32,403 bases of DNA from an uncultured Verrucomicrobiales bacterium (GCA_937916135.1 CALFTQ010000108.1:1-32403), one strand, 5' to 3'. Positions 17,386 to 27,060 are shown, numbered from the stretch's first letter. A program made the numbers and translations. Notes: generated by a model from the letters alone, not told the origin.

Positions 17386-20300
17386 TTACCCCCGTCTTCT
17401 GCGGCGGGCGCAAAGCGCCGTGAGCGCAAGCAGACCCAGAGTGCTTGTCGTGGGCTCAGGCACCTTCATCTGCAGATAAACCACGCCTGCATGCGAGTCA
17501 TACACCAGCATGGTCTGGGAGTCGATATAGTCGCAACCGGTCAGGAAGTTGTCTGCCCGGGTATAGTAAACGCCGGGTTCTTTCGCCGTCTCAGTGATAT
17601 CGCCGTAAATGAAGTTCACGCTGCTGACATCGCTGAAGAGTACCAGCTGCACATCGCCGTAAAGTGTCTCATAGGGCACATCCAGCGTGGTGTTGAAGGT
17701 CAGCTGGTTGTCTGTCAGAGTATCGAGCGTCAGAGAGCCGCCCATCAGGCTGATATGACCACTATCTGTTTTATAGGAGGAACCACCGGCCAGGGTGAGC
17801 CCCTCATCGGCCATCACGCCGGCAACGGCCTGCTGGTTGATGGCAATCTTAGCATCAAACCGGCCTTTATAGGCCGGAACAACGTCACCCAGCTCCAGCT
17901 TATGATATGCATTGATTTCTCCATCATAATCAGCCAGCACAACATCCTTCACCGTTACAGAAGCGGCCTCCTCCAGTTTACTGAGGTTATAGTCATACAC
18001 AGTCGCGGCCTTGCTCGCCGAAAGCTCGGCACCCGCTGCCACACTGACCATGCCATGCGAAACGAGCACAGCACCCGTACCCATATCAACCTCATCCTCC
18101 TGGGCAGGCACGAGGCCTGTGGAACTCAGCTGCAGCGATTCACCAGCCGCGATGGATACATTACCGCCAATCTGCACCGAAGCCTGCTGACCAGACACAG
18201 CTATGCTGCCTTCGCTATAGGTGCCGTACTTCACCTGTATACTCGCCTTATCACCCTCCACCCGGAAATCGCCGGAATAATCCGTAATCGTATCAAAGGT
18301 GGCCGTGGTACCCGAGCCCATGGCATCAGACACCACCACGGTGCCGCTGCCGGTAAGCTCTGCGGAGTGAGAGTGAATCCCCGCTCCATCGATGGGCGTG
18401 CCACAAAGCAGGAAGGTACCCTTTTCGTCCAGTGTAGTAGAGGCGGCGTTGTAGCCATTGTCCGCCATGTGCAGCACGCGCTCAGTGGCGTTCTTGTTGC
18501 CGGTAACGCGGACATCACCCTGAATATCATCCCCCGCAGAGGCTAACTTCGTGACCAGCTGTTTCTCCGTGGAGGCCGGGTCCTCTACAGTAAGGTGCAG
18601 ATCAGCCGCCGCGTTGAGCACAACCGCGCTTTGCCCCTCAGCCGTAGCCCCCAGGCCCTTAGCGCTCTGCACCTCCACCACTCCACGAGTAATGACGGTA
18701 CCGCCCGTGTAAGTGGAATCACCGCAGACCACCAGGGTACCCTCGCCGGAATGCAGCACACCGCCGGCACCGTGGATGTTGCCACTCAAAGTAAAGGTAA
18801 CAGCACGCCCCACAGCAGAAATCAGCGCCGCCGCGCGGCCATCGGTTGAATCATGCGTCAACCACTGCGCATCTCCGGTTCCGGAAAGATAAAAATCATT
18901 GGCAAGCCCGGCCGTTTCATCATCTTTCTCCGTCGTCTTATCAACATCATAGCCACCGGTATAGGCAAGCATGAGCGAAGCCGCCGGAGCCACGTGAACC
19001 GCATCGGAACCCACAGTACCCCAGCCACGCAGGCGGAGTGTACCCTCCTTTACCAGAGTTTCGCCTGTATAGCTGTTCGTCTGGTCAAGGTCCAGCGTAC
19101 CCAGGCCTACCTTGATCAAGCCGCCATCACCTGAAAGAACGCCGGAATAAGTAGCCTCATTGTAACCGGTAGCAGAAAGGCTGGTCACAACCTCGCTCTT
19201 GCTCTTCGAAGCATCCCAGTCGCTCTTCTTTACCAAGAGCATCTTGTTACGGTCAATATCCGTTCCTGCCACATAGGCCGTGCCATCTGCGTACACAGCC
19301 GCCACATCAATGGACTTCAGGTTATGCGTATCGATTTCCACATACTCCACCCCGCCCATCGTCACCGTGCCGTGAATACCGACGAAGTCCGCCAGCACAC
19401 TACTGGTCACAGCTTCCACGCCAATGGTCATGTTCCCACTCTGCACGCTGGTTGTACCATTATTGTATATACGGGTACCATGCCCCAGATAAAGCTCTGC
19501 ATCCGCGCTGTCTTCATCCGCGCTGTCTTCATCCGCGCTGTCCCATACGATTGTTCCCGTGCCGACCACACCAGAGGCTACCTTGGACGTATTCTTGGTA
19601 AACGTTGATGCCTCACTGGTACCCAGCAGGTAAAGGCGCCCCCCCTGCAACTGGGTACCGCCGGTGTAGGTACTGCTGCTGCCGGAGATATAGTGTACCC
19701 CGGAGCCGGTTTTGGCAAGCTTGCCATAGACTGTAGTCTTGCCTTCGTCCGTAGTCTTACCATCGTCCTTAATCAAGCCGCTGAATACCGCATAGCCGAA
19801 GCCGGTCGTCGCCGAGAACTGGTCATAGGACGAAGCGTCACCCGTGTATACATCCGTCATGTATTCTTCATAATAGGCAGCGCCTGTGTTTGTATACAGC
19901 GTCAGGGTGCTGCCGTTCAGCTCCACCGTGCCAGCACCGCTCAGGGAACGCAGCGACAGGTCCGTGGGACCAGCGGTCTCCAGGGCTGTAGCATTCAGTT
20001 TCAGTTCCGCACCGGCAGCCAGCACCATATCAGTCTGAGCGGCATTGTCCGTCAGGTCAAAACCAAAGGCACCCTGCTGCACCAATACCGTACCGGCCGT
20101 CATCTCCACCGAGCGGGCAATGAAATCCCCGGCACCGAGCTTGGTGAAGGTATGAGCATTCAATGTCAGATGCGTCTCTCCCAGGCCGTAGGCATTCATG
20201 TAGAGAGTCTCACCCGCTTCCACCTTCACGGAGGCATTGTCCGTAAGCTTTACATTCGGGAGAATAATTCTTTGATCGGTGGAGGCGGCATTTTTATCCA

Positions 20301-23300
20301 CCGGGTACCACGAGCTGTCATACTTACCCTTGTAGATAGCACCCTTGCCATCCACGCCATAGCCTTCTATGACCACATTAAACCCCAGCCCAGCGTACTC
20401 AGAATCCCCAGTATACCCCGTTTTTGCCGGGGCACCGGAGAAATCGATGGTCGAGCCGTCCGTCACGGTGATGGTGCGGTCATCCTCACTCCCGGACGCG
20501 CCGATAACACTGGTCGAAATCTTGAGCGTGGAGCTGTCCTCAAGCTGGATGTTACGCCAAAAGTTACGGGCATTTTTAGTCTCATAGCCGTTTATAACAC
20601 CATAATCACCCACAATGGGAGCCTTGTATACAAGCCCGTGGCCAATTATCTCCACGACCCCCTTACCACTGATGACGAGTTCGTTGCTAGCCCCCTTCTC
20701 TGGATCCATATCAGCATCGAACAACCCGAGCCCCAGCATGACATGAGCTTTATCCTCTAATTCAAAACGGTCAAAACCGGTCACGATGATTGAATCTTCC
20801 GAGGTATCATAGCCATTTTCCGCAATGGAAGCCAGATTATATTCCTTACCCTCAGCAAAATGAAGGCGACTGTAACATCCCTGCTTGTCAATAACGACAT
20901 AGTTCGTCTTCTCCTTACCGCCATAAATACCGCCGTCAACATAAACACCATCGACAATACCTTTACCCAGCACGAAATCACTGTACAGATTTACCCAGAC
21001 GTCACCTTTAATAGTAGCAGTCTCTGCAGAAGCCCAACCCTTACCAGGAGCTTCCACCTTGGTAGCCGTGCCACTGATAAGGTCAAGGACGATATTACCA
21101 TTCACCGTACCGGCGTTCGAGCCACCCACCAGAATAGAAAGGACATTGGCTGAGCCTTCCATGCGTACATAGATGTCGCCTGTGACAACACCATGATCAG
21201 CCCCGCCGAAAACACGCAGGTCTGCGCCACCGAGGACACCACCGGTAAGCACCATTTCCACAGCTCGATTACCCACGCCGACATCAAGGTTGGCGAAAAA
21301 GCCACCAGCAAAAATTTCACCGATTCTTCCGCCTTCAACACAAACATGTGAGGTGCCGGTCTGCGTCACATCCCAGATAAGTGGATTCCACCATGATTCC
21401 TGATTGCCCGGCCTGATTGTACATGGCTCATCATACTCCCAATCATAGTCAGACTTATACTCATAGCAAGCACCGCTGTAATGCCCACCGCACGATGCAC
21501 CGAAAACATTGTAAATCTCACCCGACCGCACCGTCACATAACTCTCGGCGTTCTGATTACACCAGCGGGAACCAGCAATGATGTACGACTTATCCCAGGT
21601 TCGCCAGTCTTTGACGACTAGGTCAGAATTATCTACCGTATAGTCTGAGTCCACCAGCACATGGGTGGCAGCAGCCTGATAAGTTCCTGTCCATTCGCCT
21701 GCCTTATTGTCCAAACCGCCGATAACGCTCCTGATGGCGGAGCGGTCCTCTATCCACACCTCAACATCATGAAAATAATACCAATCTTGTTTAATACCGC
21801 CGTTGACATAACTATCTTTAACGAGTCCTCCAACAGCAAAATTTCCAGTTGACTCAGGCGACAGAGTCACCACGATGGCACCCTTTCCATTATTAACATT
21901 ACTGGTATCCTTGACAATGGAACTGTACCTATACTGGCTATCCTTGGCTAACTCAATGTAGTCAGTATTACCGACATACAGCCGGGAGAAAGCCGGGGCA
22001 TTTTCCGACTTGCCCCAGCGCTCATCCCACTGCGGTATACCCACCGTATCACCGGCAAAGGTCAACGTAAAGGAACCATTCTTGTTATCCGTCAAAATTA
22101 CACTGCTACCATTCACCAGCCCGCTGCTATCCAATTTTACACCGTTGATGGAAACCAGCTCAGATGTAATTTTGGCTTCACTCGATTCCGCCCCTTCACT
22201 CGAACCAATATATTGATATGAGCCCCCTGTAATAAATGTATATACGTATTGGCCAGAATTATTCTTAACAGGCGTAATCTTACCTATTTCAATATTAGCC
22301 ACACCGGCCAGAGTGATGGAGCCGTTATTGGTGAGAGCATCATCAAACGTAAGATTTCCGGAAAGCGTATAGACACCGGACGTAGCGACCTCCACCCCTG
22401 CGCCAATTGTCACATTCTCCAAGGTATGAGACCCCGTACCCATCAATGTAACGTTGCTCAAGGTCACGTTACCCTCCGTCCCCAAATTTGTAAGATTAAG
22501 GTATGACAGCTGGGCATTACCCTGAACCAGCAGATTTTTAGCGCTTCCAGACACGTCAGCCGTGCCTCTGATTCCGGCAGCATCCATGGTTACACCGCTG
22601 AGCGAGGCAGATGCATCCGCTGCAATGGATGATGCCGTATAGGAAGACGTACCTTCCTTGCTCACCATAATCAGCTTACCTTTGTCTCCATGCAGTGTAA
22701 GCGGGTAGTTATTTTCATCGGTCTTTTTTTCAACCGTCACCGTCCCCTTCACTGCAAGAGCAGACTCCAGAATCAGCCTGCCGTCCTGCACGTCCACATT
22801 TCCCAGAGCAGTATCCGCCGTGGCATTGTTGGTCAGATTCAGAGTTACATCTGCCTCGCCAAGCTTGTGGATGCTGGTCCCGGTAGCCAGGCCGCCAGCC
22901 CCATCAGAATCAAGAGTATAACTGGTTGTATCCGCAGTGAAATAAATATCCCCGGGGTTAACCGTACCCTGCACCTTTACCGTCTCTTCATCCTGAGACA
23001 GGTCTCGGAAAACAGCAGCCGTGTATCCAAGTTTTTTATCTTCATTGTACTTCTCTCCACTCCAGTTATCGAACCCACCTGTGGCGCTCCAGATTTTGGC
23101 ACTTTCGCCAGTTCCTTCGCCATTCCACACATTACCCATCATGGTGGTGATGTAGAGCAGACCAGTAGTGGAATCATGCTCAATCTTGTACTGAGAGGCA
23201 TCCAGAGCTGCGCCATTGTGCTGTATGTTGAAGCTGAGCTTGTCGATGGAAGACACCCCGGTCATGATATTGTAGGTTTGCATCGTATCCAGCTCGTGAG

Positions 23301-26300
23301 AGAAGATAAGATTCAACACGACATCTCCCTCATCTCCCTCATCTCCCTGACCGAAGGTAACCCCATTCGTCGTATTCAGCACAGCATCCGCGGTGGAGGC
23401 TTTCTGCGTACCAACTATGGAGGAAATGGCAAGAGACGAACCATTCTGCAAGGTAAGTGCGTTGAGATTGACCGCATCACGAGCGTTCAAAGACAAAGTG
23501 CCTCCGTCCCCCAGGACGACATCGGCATTCGACAGGGAATCTGCATTCAGCAGGGTCAGCGTAGAGCCATTATCCACAGTCACCGTGCCGGTATAGCCGG
23601 TATTAGCGCCGTAAAGCACCACAATTCCCTTTCCGGTAAGATTCATATTTCCGCTACCGGAGATAAGGCCGGATATCTCCAGAGAACTGGCATCCTCTGG
23701 CTGGGCAGCATTCAGTGTTACATTCTGCCCCACTGTCAGCTTAGCCTCAATGCTATTACCAATTCCCTCATAGTTCACCCTGACACCGTTTTCAAGGCGC
23801 ACCCCCCCGTCAGCCGCGCCCGTGATGGTGGAAGCGCCTGAGAGGGAAAGAGATTCTGCTTCATTTCTGGCATACAAGGTCTGGGTGGTCGAGCCGATAT
23901 CCAGAATGCCGCCATTCTCCAGGCGGACAGCACCAGAACCGGCCGCCATGATATCATTCGTATTCTCACCCAGTTGCAGCTTGCCGTTATTCAGAAACAA
24001 CTCTCCGTGTACCGCGCCACCTGCATTCTTCACCGTCAGTGTGCCGGTCTCTACTTTCAGGGTGCCCAAATCCCGCATCTCCGTCACCGTGGCGGAGCGG
24101 GACATCGCTTCGATAAGCAAATCCGTGTAGCTCGAGCTACCGGTGTTATCCTGCTTACCGAAAATCTGCAGGTCCGCGATGGTGCTCCCGGTACCGAAAA
24201 CAAGTCTGGCAGCATCGCTCATCACATTCACCTTGTGACTGTCATTATAAGTAACGCCGGGAGCATCCAGCGCCAGGGTGCCGTACAAATCAACCTCCGG
24301 GAAGACGGAAGAGGACACGTGCACAGCATCCGAGGAAGACCGCACATGCACCGTGGCACCCTCTCCCACCGTGAGTTTGCCTACCTGGAGATAGCTGAAA
24401 TACACATCATGTTCCTTCGTATTGACGGTCAGGTTGCCGGCGGTTACAGTGCCGGTGTAATACTGAGCAGCCGTGCCGCCGATGGTAATCGAACCGTCAT
24501 CACCCACAGACAGGTTGCCGGATACGGATGCGGAGCCTCCATTCACCACAAGCTTCATCTCATTCGCCGTCACATTGCCGGTGATAGTGAGGGTACCGGC
24601 AGTCGAAGTATCGCTGGCTTCGACGGTCAATTTGCCGCCCACGGTCATATCTCCGCCAATGGTTGTAGAGAGATTCTCGAATACGGCATCCTGAACAACG
24701 GTCGCACCGCCCAGCAGCGCTACACTGCCGGAGCCTTGAGCTGCCAGGGCACCCTGCACCACAAGCTGGTCGTTGAAAGTAACGGCTCCGTTTCCGGGAT
24801 TGAGGCTCGCATTCCCCAGCACAGCCACACGAGCACCGCTGAAGCTGTAGCCGCCATCGGTCACGCCCAACGTTGCCACCACCATGTCCTGAGCAACAGT
24901 TATCTCCCTGTTAGCAGCATTGCCACCAAAATAAACATTGGAAAGAGCGGTGAACGCCTCGCGGCCGGTTCCATCGTCAGAGCTGCTCCAGTTGGCGGAA
25001 CTGCTCCAGTTGGCGGAACTGATGTTCCACATATTATCGTCAGCACCATTCCAGTAAAGATTACCTTGGTGATCAGCGAAAAGCTCTATCTTACCAGGAT
25101 CGTCCTCGGAAAGAGCCACCGCAGCACTGTTCACCTTCACGCCACTGTAAACAAAGTGCACATTATACGCATCCCAGTTCACGAGATTGCCACCGTCCTT
25201 GACGACGATGAGGGTCTTATCACCCATGGAGACACCGCGCAGGTCAAAGGTAAGATTATTCAGTTTCAGAGTACCATCGGCCGCAACACTGATGTCACCC
25301 GTGGTCTGAGTCTTCTCAAAGGTGACAAAGCCCGTGAGTGAGCTCACCCCGGCGAATGCGATGTTATGCAGAGAGGCATATTCCGTGGCGGTGCCGGCAT
25401 AGAGGGTCACATCGGTCAGAATGCCGGGATTGGTGCCATCGGCCGAGGTGATAAGGTTGTGCACGGTTACATAGTCTTTCGAGACGGGGCGGTAAAGCTC
25501 GCCGGTCACCAGCATCTGCACATTTTCCAGGCGACCACCGGTGCTGCCACCGGTGACTCGGTTAGCGCCTACGTCTATCGATTCTTGAGGGGAAAGTTCA
25601 ATCACCCCGCCCTGTACCGGCGAGTCTGGCGTTCCAGAAGTCCCGGCGCCACCTTCATTCTGCGCGGCAGCAGCTACGGCACGCATAGCGAAAGAACGCA
25701 TCATCATGCGGGGTGCAGCAGCGGCAGGTGCAGCCGGAGCCGAGGTGGCCGTAAGCTGCTCTTCCTCATCCTTCTCCTTTTCCTCCTCCTTTTCCTTTTC
25801 GTCATCCTCCGCATCAGGGGCGGTGGCCAGGAAATTGCTCTGCGCGGCCGGCACAGCATTCAACCCGGGGGCAGAGTAGGACTGCCCAACTGTTATGGAG
25901 GTAAGCCCGGACAGCTGCGGCTGCTGCGTGCTGCCGGTGCCGGCTGACGGAGTGAGCACTATGGGAGCCTGGTGATAACTGCGTGTGCCACCCGCGCCCA
26001 TGCCCCAGGGCGCCACATAGCCGCGCAGCTCGTGGTGCATGATGCGATCCCGGTTGGTCTTGAAAAGTGCATCGCGATAGGCGGCCATGCTTTCCTTGCC
26101 ATGGCGCATGGCCTCCGCAAAACGTTCCATGAGTTCATCCTGCAACGCATGGGGGGAATACATGCGGCCATAGCCCATGCCACGCAGGCGGCGGGCCAGA
26201 TTGCGCAGCAGCTCTACACCTTCGGCGCTCTCCAGGCGGTCATCGTCCTCCAGCAGAGCCTCCAGCACCCACTGCTGCTCTTCTTCCGTGAGCGCGAAAT

Positions 26301-26781
26301 CCTCATTATCGGAAGCCATGCGGTCAAGCATATCCTCCAGCTTGCTGCTGCCCACGCGCCAGTCGGCATTCAGCCAGCGGCGGCTGTAGACCTCTGCCCA
26401 GGCCTCCTCATACGCCACGGCGGGGGACTTGCCGGCCTCGCGCAACTCGCGCGCACGCTGCTGCGCCTCCAGCCGCAGCGCAGCCTGGCGCTCCAGCCGG
26501 GCATGACTGATGGCGGCGCTCCCGCGCAGGGCAGAGGCCTGCTCCTCGGCGTATACTTCCTCAAACTTTTCCCCCTTGGCACCGATGACCCTGATGACGC
26601 GGGGCGCGTTCTGCACCTCTTCGCGCGGCATCACCCACCAGTAATCCAGCAGCTTCTGCTCCTGGGCCTGCACAGTGCCCATACCAAGGCCCAGGGCCGC
26701 CACAAAATACTTCACCCATCCACGATGCGGTGATGGTTTCGTGACATCAAACTGAAGATGAACAGAATCTGAGCTGAACAT
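17386..26781 (-). CDS. Giant PEP-CTERM surface protein with PATR-type beta-strand repeats (paralogue B)
   Basis: A 3131-aa secreted protein with the same extended signal peptide, helical N-module (about 40-270), acidic linker and Met-rich patch as its neighbour downstream. The passenger is unrelated in detail. PATR-type units with the YTGGT hallmark occur near residues 1047, 2355, 2555 and 2675 (examples: SSTYTGGTQLQGG, NSYTGETLVKEG). Beta modules opening with W(N/S)G occur near 570 and 1215. A stretch of about 230 residues (about 1739-1968) holds six Cys and GG-rich turns and looks like a distinct beta-helical insert. Three in-frame tandem repeats lie within the gene. The C-terminus is VPEPTTST plus a hydrophobic helix plus ARRRRRG (17386-17463), a PEP-CTERM signal. 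It has its own promoter. Its role is probably a cell-surface adhesin or coat component; no ligand can be read from the sequence. Confidence 0.9.
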   Translation of the reverse strand: MFSSDSVHLQFDVTKPSPHRGWVKYFVAALGLGMGTVQAQEQKLLDYWWVMPREEVQNAPRVIRVIGAKGEKFEEVYAEEQASALRGSAAISHARLERQAALRLEAQQRARELREAGKSPAVAYEEAWAEVYSRRWLNADWRVGSSKLEDMLDRMASDNEDFALTEEEQQWVLEALLEDDDRLESAEGVELLRNLARRLRGMGYGRMYSPHALQDELMERFAEAMRHGKESMAAYRDALFKTNRDRIMHHELRGYVAPWGMGAGGTRSYHQAPIVLTPSAGTGSTQQPQLSGLTSITVGQSYSAPGLNAVPAAQSNFLATAPDAEDDEKEKEEEKEKDEEEQLTATSAPAAPAAAAPRMMMRSFAMRAVAAAAQNEGGAGTSGTPDSPVQGGVIELSPQESIDVGANRVTGGSTGGRLENVQMLVTGELYRPVSKDYVTVHNLITSADGTNPGILTDVTLYAGTATEYASLHNIAFAGVSSLTGFVTFEKTQTTGDISVAADGTLKLNNLTFDLRGVSMGDKTLIVVKDGGNLVNWDAYNVHFVYSGVKVNSAAVALSEDDPGKIELFADHQGNLYWNGADDNMWNISSANWSSSANWSSSDDGTGREAFTALSNVYFGGNAANREITVAQDMVVATLGVTDGGYSFSGARVAVLGNASLNPGNGAVTFNDQLVVQGALAAQGSGSVALLGGATVVQDAVFENLSTTIGGDMTVGGKLTVEASDTSTAGTLTITGNVTANEMKLVVNGGSASVSGNLSVGDDGSITIGGTAAQYYTGTVTAGNLTVNTKEHDVYFSYLQVGKLTVGEGATVHVRSSSDAVHVSSSVFPEVDLYGTLALDAPGVTYNDSHKVNVMSDAARLVFGTGSTIADLQIFGKQDNTGSSSYTDLLIEAMSRSATVTEMRDLGTLKVETGTLTVKNAGGAVHGELFLNNGKLQLGENTNDIMAAGSGAVRLENGGILDIGSTTQTLYARNEAESLSLSGASTITGAADGGVRLENGVRVNYEGIGNSIEAKLTVGQNVTLNAAQPEDASSLEISGLISGSGNMNLTGKGIVVLYGANTGYTGTVTVDNGSTLTLLNADSLSNADVVLGDGGTLSLNARDAVNLNALTLQNGSSLAISSIVGTQKASTADAVLNTTNGVTFGQGDEGDEGDVVLNLIFSHELDTMQTYNIMTGVSSIDKLSFNIQHNGAALDASQYKIEHDSTTGLLYITTMMGNVWNGEGTGESAKIWSATGGFDNWSGEKYNEDKKLGYTAAVFRDLSQDEETVKVQGTVNPGDIYFTADTTSYTLDSDGAGGLATGTSIHKLGEADVTLNLTNNATADTALGNVDVQDGRLILESALAVKGTVTVEKKTDENNYPLTLHGDKGKLIMVSKEGTSSYTASSIAADASASLSGVTMDAAGIRGTADVSGSAKNLLVQGNAQLSYLNLTNLGTEGNVTLSNVTLMGTGSHTLENVTIGAGVEVATSGVYTLSGNLTFDDALTNNGSITLAGVANIEIGKITPVKNNSGQYVYTFITGGSYQYIGSSEGAESSEAKITSELVSINGVKLDSSGLVNGSSVILTDNKNGSFTLTFAGDTVGIPQWDERWGKSENAPAFSRLYVGNTDYIELAKDSQYRYSSIVKDTSNVNNGKGAIVVTLSPESTGNFAVGGLVKDSYVNGGIKQDWYYFHDVEVWIEDRSAIRSVIGGLDNKAGEWTGTYQAAATHVLVDSDYTVDNSDLVVKDWRTWDKSYIIAGSRWCNQNAESYVTVRSGEIYNVFGASCGGHYSGACYEYKSDYDWEYDEPCTIRPGNQESWWNPLIWDVTQTGTSHVCVEGGRIGEIFAGGFFANLDVGVGNRAVEMVLTGGVLGGADLRVFGGADHGVVTGDIYVRMEGSANVLSILVGGSNAGTVNGNIVLDLISGTATKVEAPGKGWASAETATIKGDVWVNLYSDFVLGKGIVDGVYVDGGIYGGKEKTNYVVIDKQGCYSRLHFAEGKEYNLASIAENGYDTSEDSIIVTGFDRFELEDKAHVMLGLGLFDADMDPEKGASNELVISGKGVVEIIGHGLVYKAPIVGDYGVINGYETKNARNFWRNIQLEDSSTLKISTSVIGASGSEDDRTITVTDGSTIDFSGAPAKTGYTGDSEYAGLGFNVVIEGYGVDGKGAIYKGKYDSSWYPVDKNAASTDQRIILPNVKLTDNASVKVEAGETLYMNAYGLGETHLTLNAHTFTKLGAGDFIARSVEMTAGTVLVQQGAFGFDLTDNAAQTDMVLAAGAELKLNATALETAGPTDLSLRSLSGAGTVELNGSTLTLYTNTGAAYYEEYMTDVYTGDASSYDQFSATTGFGYAVFSGLIKDDGKTTDEGKTTVYGKLAKTGSGVHYISGSSSTYTGGTQLQGGRLYLLGTSEASTFTKNTSKVASGVVGTGTIVWDSADEDSADEDSADAELYLGHGTRIYNNGTTSVQSGNMTIGVEAVTSSVLADFVGIHGTVTMGGVEYVEIDTHNLKSIDVAAVYADGTAYVAGTDIDRNKMLLVKKSDWDASKSKSEVVTSLSATGYNEATYSGVLSGDGGLIKVGLGTLDLDQTNSYTGETLVKEGTLRLRGWGTVGSDAVHVAPAASLMLAYTGGYDVDKTTEKDDETAGLANDFYLSGTGDAQWLTHDSTDGRAAALISAVGRAVTFTLSGNIHGAGGVLHSGEGTLVVCGDSTYTGGTVITRGVVEVQSAKGLGATAEGQSAVVLNAAADLHLTVEDPASTEKQLVTKLASAGDDIQGDVRVTGNKNATERVLHMADNGYNAASTTLDEKGTFLLCGTPIDGAGIHSHSAELTGSGTVVVSDAMGSGTTATFDTITDYSGDFRVEGDKASIQVKYGTYSEGSIAVSGQQASVQIGGNVSIAAGESLQLSSTGLVPAQEDEVDMGTGAVLVSHGMVSVAAGAELSASKAATVYDYNLSKLEEAASVTVKDVVLADYDGEINAYHKLELGDVVPAYKGRFDAKIAINQQAVAGVMADEGLTLAGGSSYKTDSGHISLMGGSLTLDTLTDNQLTFNTTLDVPYETLYGDVQLVLFSDVSSVNFIYGDITETAKEPGVYYTRADNFLTGCDYIDSQTMLVYDSHAGVVYLQMKVPEPTTSTLGLLALTALCARRRRRG
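19501..19542 (-). repeat. 15-bp in-frame tandem repeat in gene B
   Basis: Unit ATCCGCGCTGTCTTC (plus strand) is present at 19501-19515 and 19516-19530, with a partial third copy at 19531-19542. It encodes repeated DSADE in an acidic loop near residue 2415. Gain or loss of a unit keeps the frame. Confidence 0.85.
23322..23348 (-). repeat. 9-bp in-frame tandem repeat in gene B
   Basis: CATCTCCCT repeated three times without error, encoding GDE repeats (EGDEGDEGD) between two beta segments near residue 1148. Confidence 0.85.
24986..25021 (-). repeat. 18-bp in-frame tandem duplication in gene B
   Basis: CTCCAGTTGGCGGAACTG occurs twice without error (24986-25003 and 25004-25021). It doubles a SSANWS motif near residue 590, next to a Trp-rich module start. 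Confidence 0.85.
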
Positions 26782-26814
26782 GGCTTAGTAAAAGATACTT
26801 CGTGAGGAGCAGAA

Positions 26815-26845
26815 GTTATACTACCTATCTTTTCTCTTTTTTCAA
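26815..26845 (-). promoter_or_regulatory. Promoter of surface-protein gene B
   Basis: Minus-strand TTGAAA (26840-26845) and TAGTATAAC (-10 read as TATAAC at 26815-26820, or TAGTAT 3 nt earlier), the same as in copy A. The upstream A-run is A6 (26858-26863) instead of A8. The leader is about 30 nt and lacks a Shine-Dalgarno sequence. Confidence 0.55.
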
Positions 26846-26906
26846 GACTAATCTCCGTTTTTTCTGCCCAAACCTACACGATATATAGCACAATATATAG
26901 TTATTA

Positions 26907-26915
26907 CCCCCCCCC
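26907..26915 (-). repeat. Uninterrupted G9 tract upstream of gene B promoter
   Basis: Plus-strand C9, 62 nt upstream of the -35 box, at the position where copy A has C5TC5. It is embedded in AT-rich DNA (26882-26994), which otherwise holds only a short AT palindrome at 26947-26959. Confidence 0.7.
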
Positions 26916-26994
26916 GAAACCACAATATGTAGTTTTATTTCGCACTGTTAATTATTAACATTCTTTCAATTCATTCCTATTCAATAAATTGCAG

Positions 26995-27025
26995 AAAACC
27001 GCCCGGAACAGGCGGTTCCGGGCGG
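26995..27025 (-). terminator. Rho-independent terminator of the pyrophosphatase gene
   Basis: A perfect 11-bp GC-rich stem (26999-27009 with 27015-27025, 5-nt loop) is followed on the minus strand by TTTTC (26994-26998). It begins 36 nt past the stop codon of the pyrophosphatase gene. Confidence 0.85.
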
Positions 27026-27060
27026 TATGACAGAAAAGGAGCGTTATTCCGGCAGCAGAT

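Larger units (their letters stand above)
25695..26936 (-). repeat. Duplicated promoter + signal peptide + N-module cassette, copy B
   Basis: Partner of 15920-17156. Both genes lie on the same strand, so the cassettes are direct repeats about 9.8 kb apart. Recombination between them could delete or fuse passengers, leaving the A passenger under the B promoter. Confidence 0.85.

Noticed and set aside
19501..25021. Tandem repeats considered as a CRISPR array
   Set aside because: The units are 9-18 bp, directly adjacent without spacers, and in frame within a coding gene.
17341..25947. Several 190-400 aa plus-strand ORFs opposite surface-protein gene B
   Set aside because: All are antisense to a continuous 3131-codon gene and show the same shadow composition.
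6361..26781. Reading the giant proteins as classical type V autotransporters
   Set aside because: PATR-type repeats are present, but neither protein ends in a beta-barrel; both end in PEP-CTERM sorting signals.
26947..26959. AT palindrome GTTAATTATTAAC upstream of gene B
   Set aside because: Short, in AT-rich DNA where such palindromes arise by chance, and not present at the matching place in copy A.
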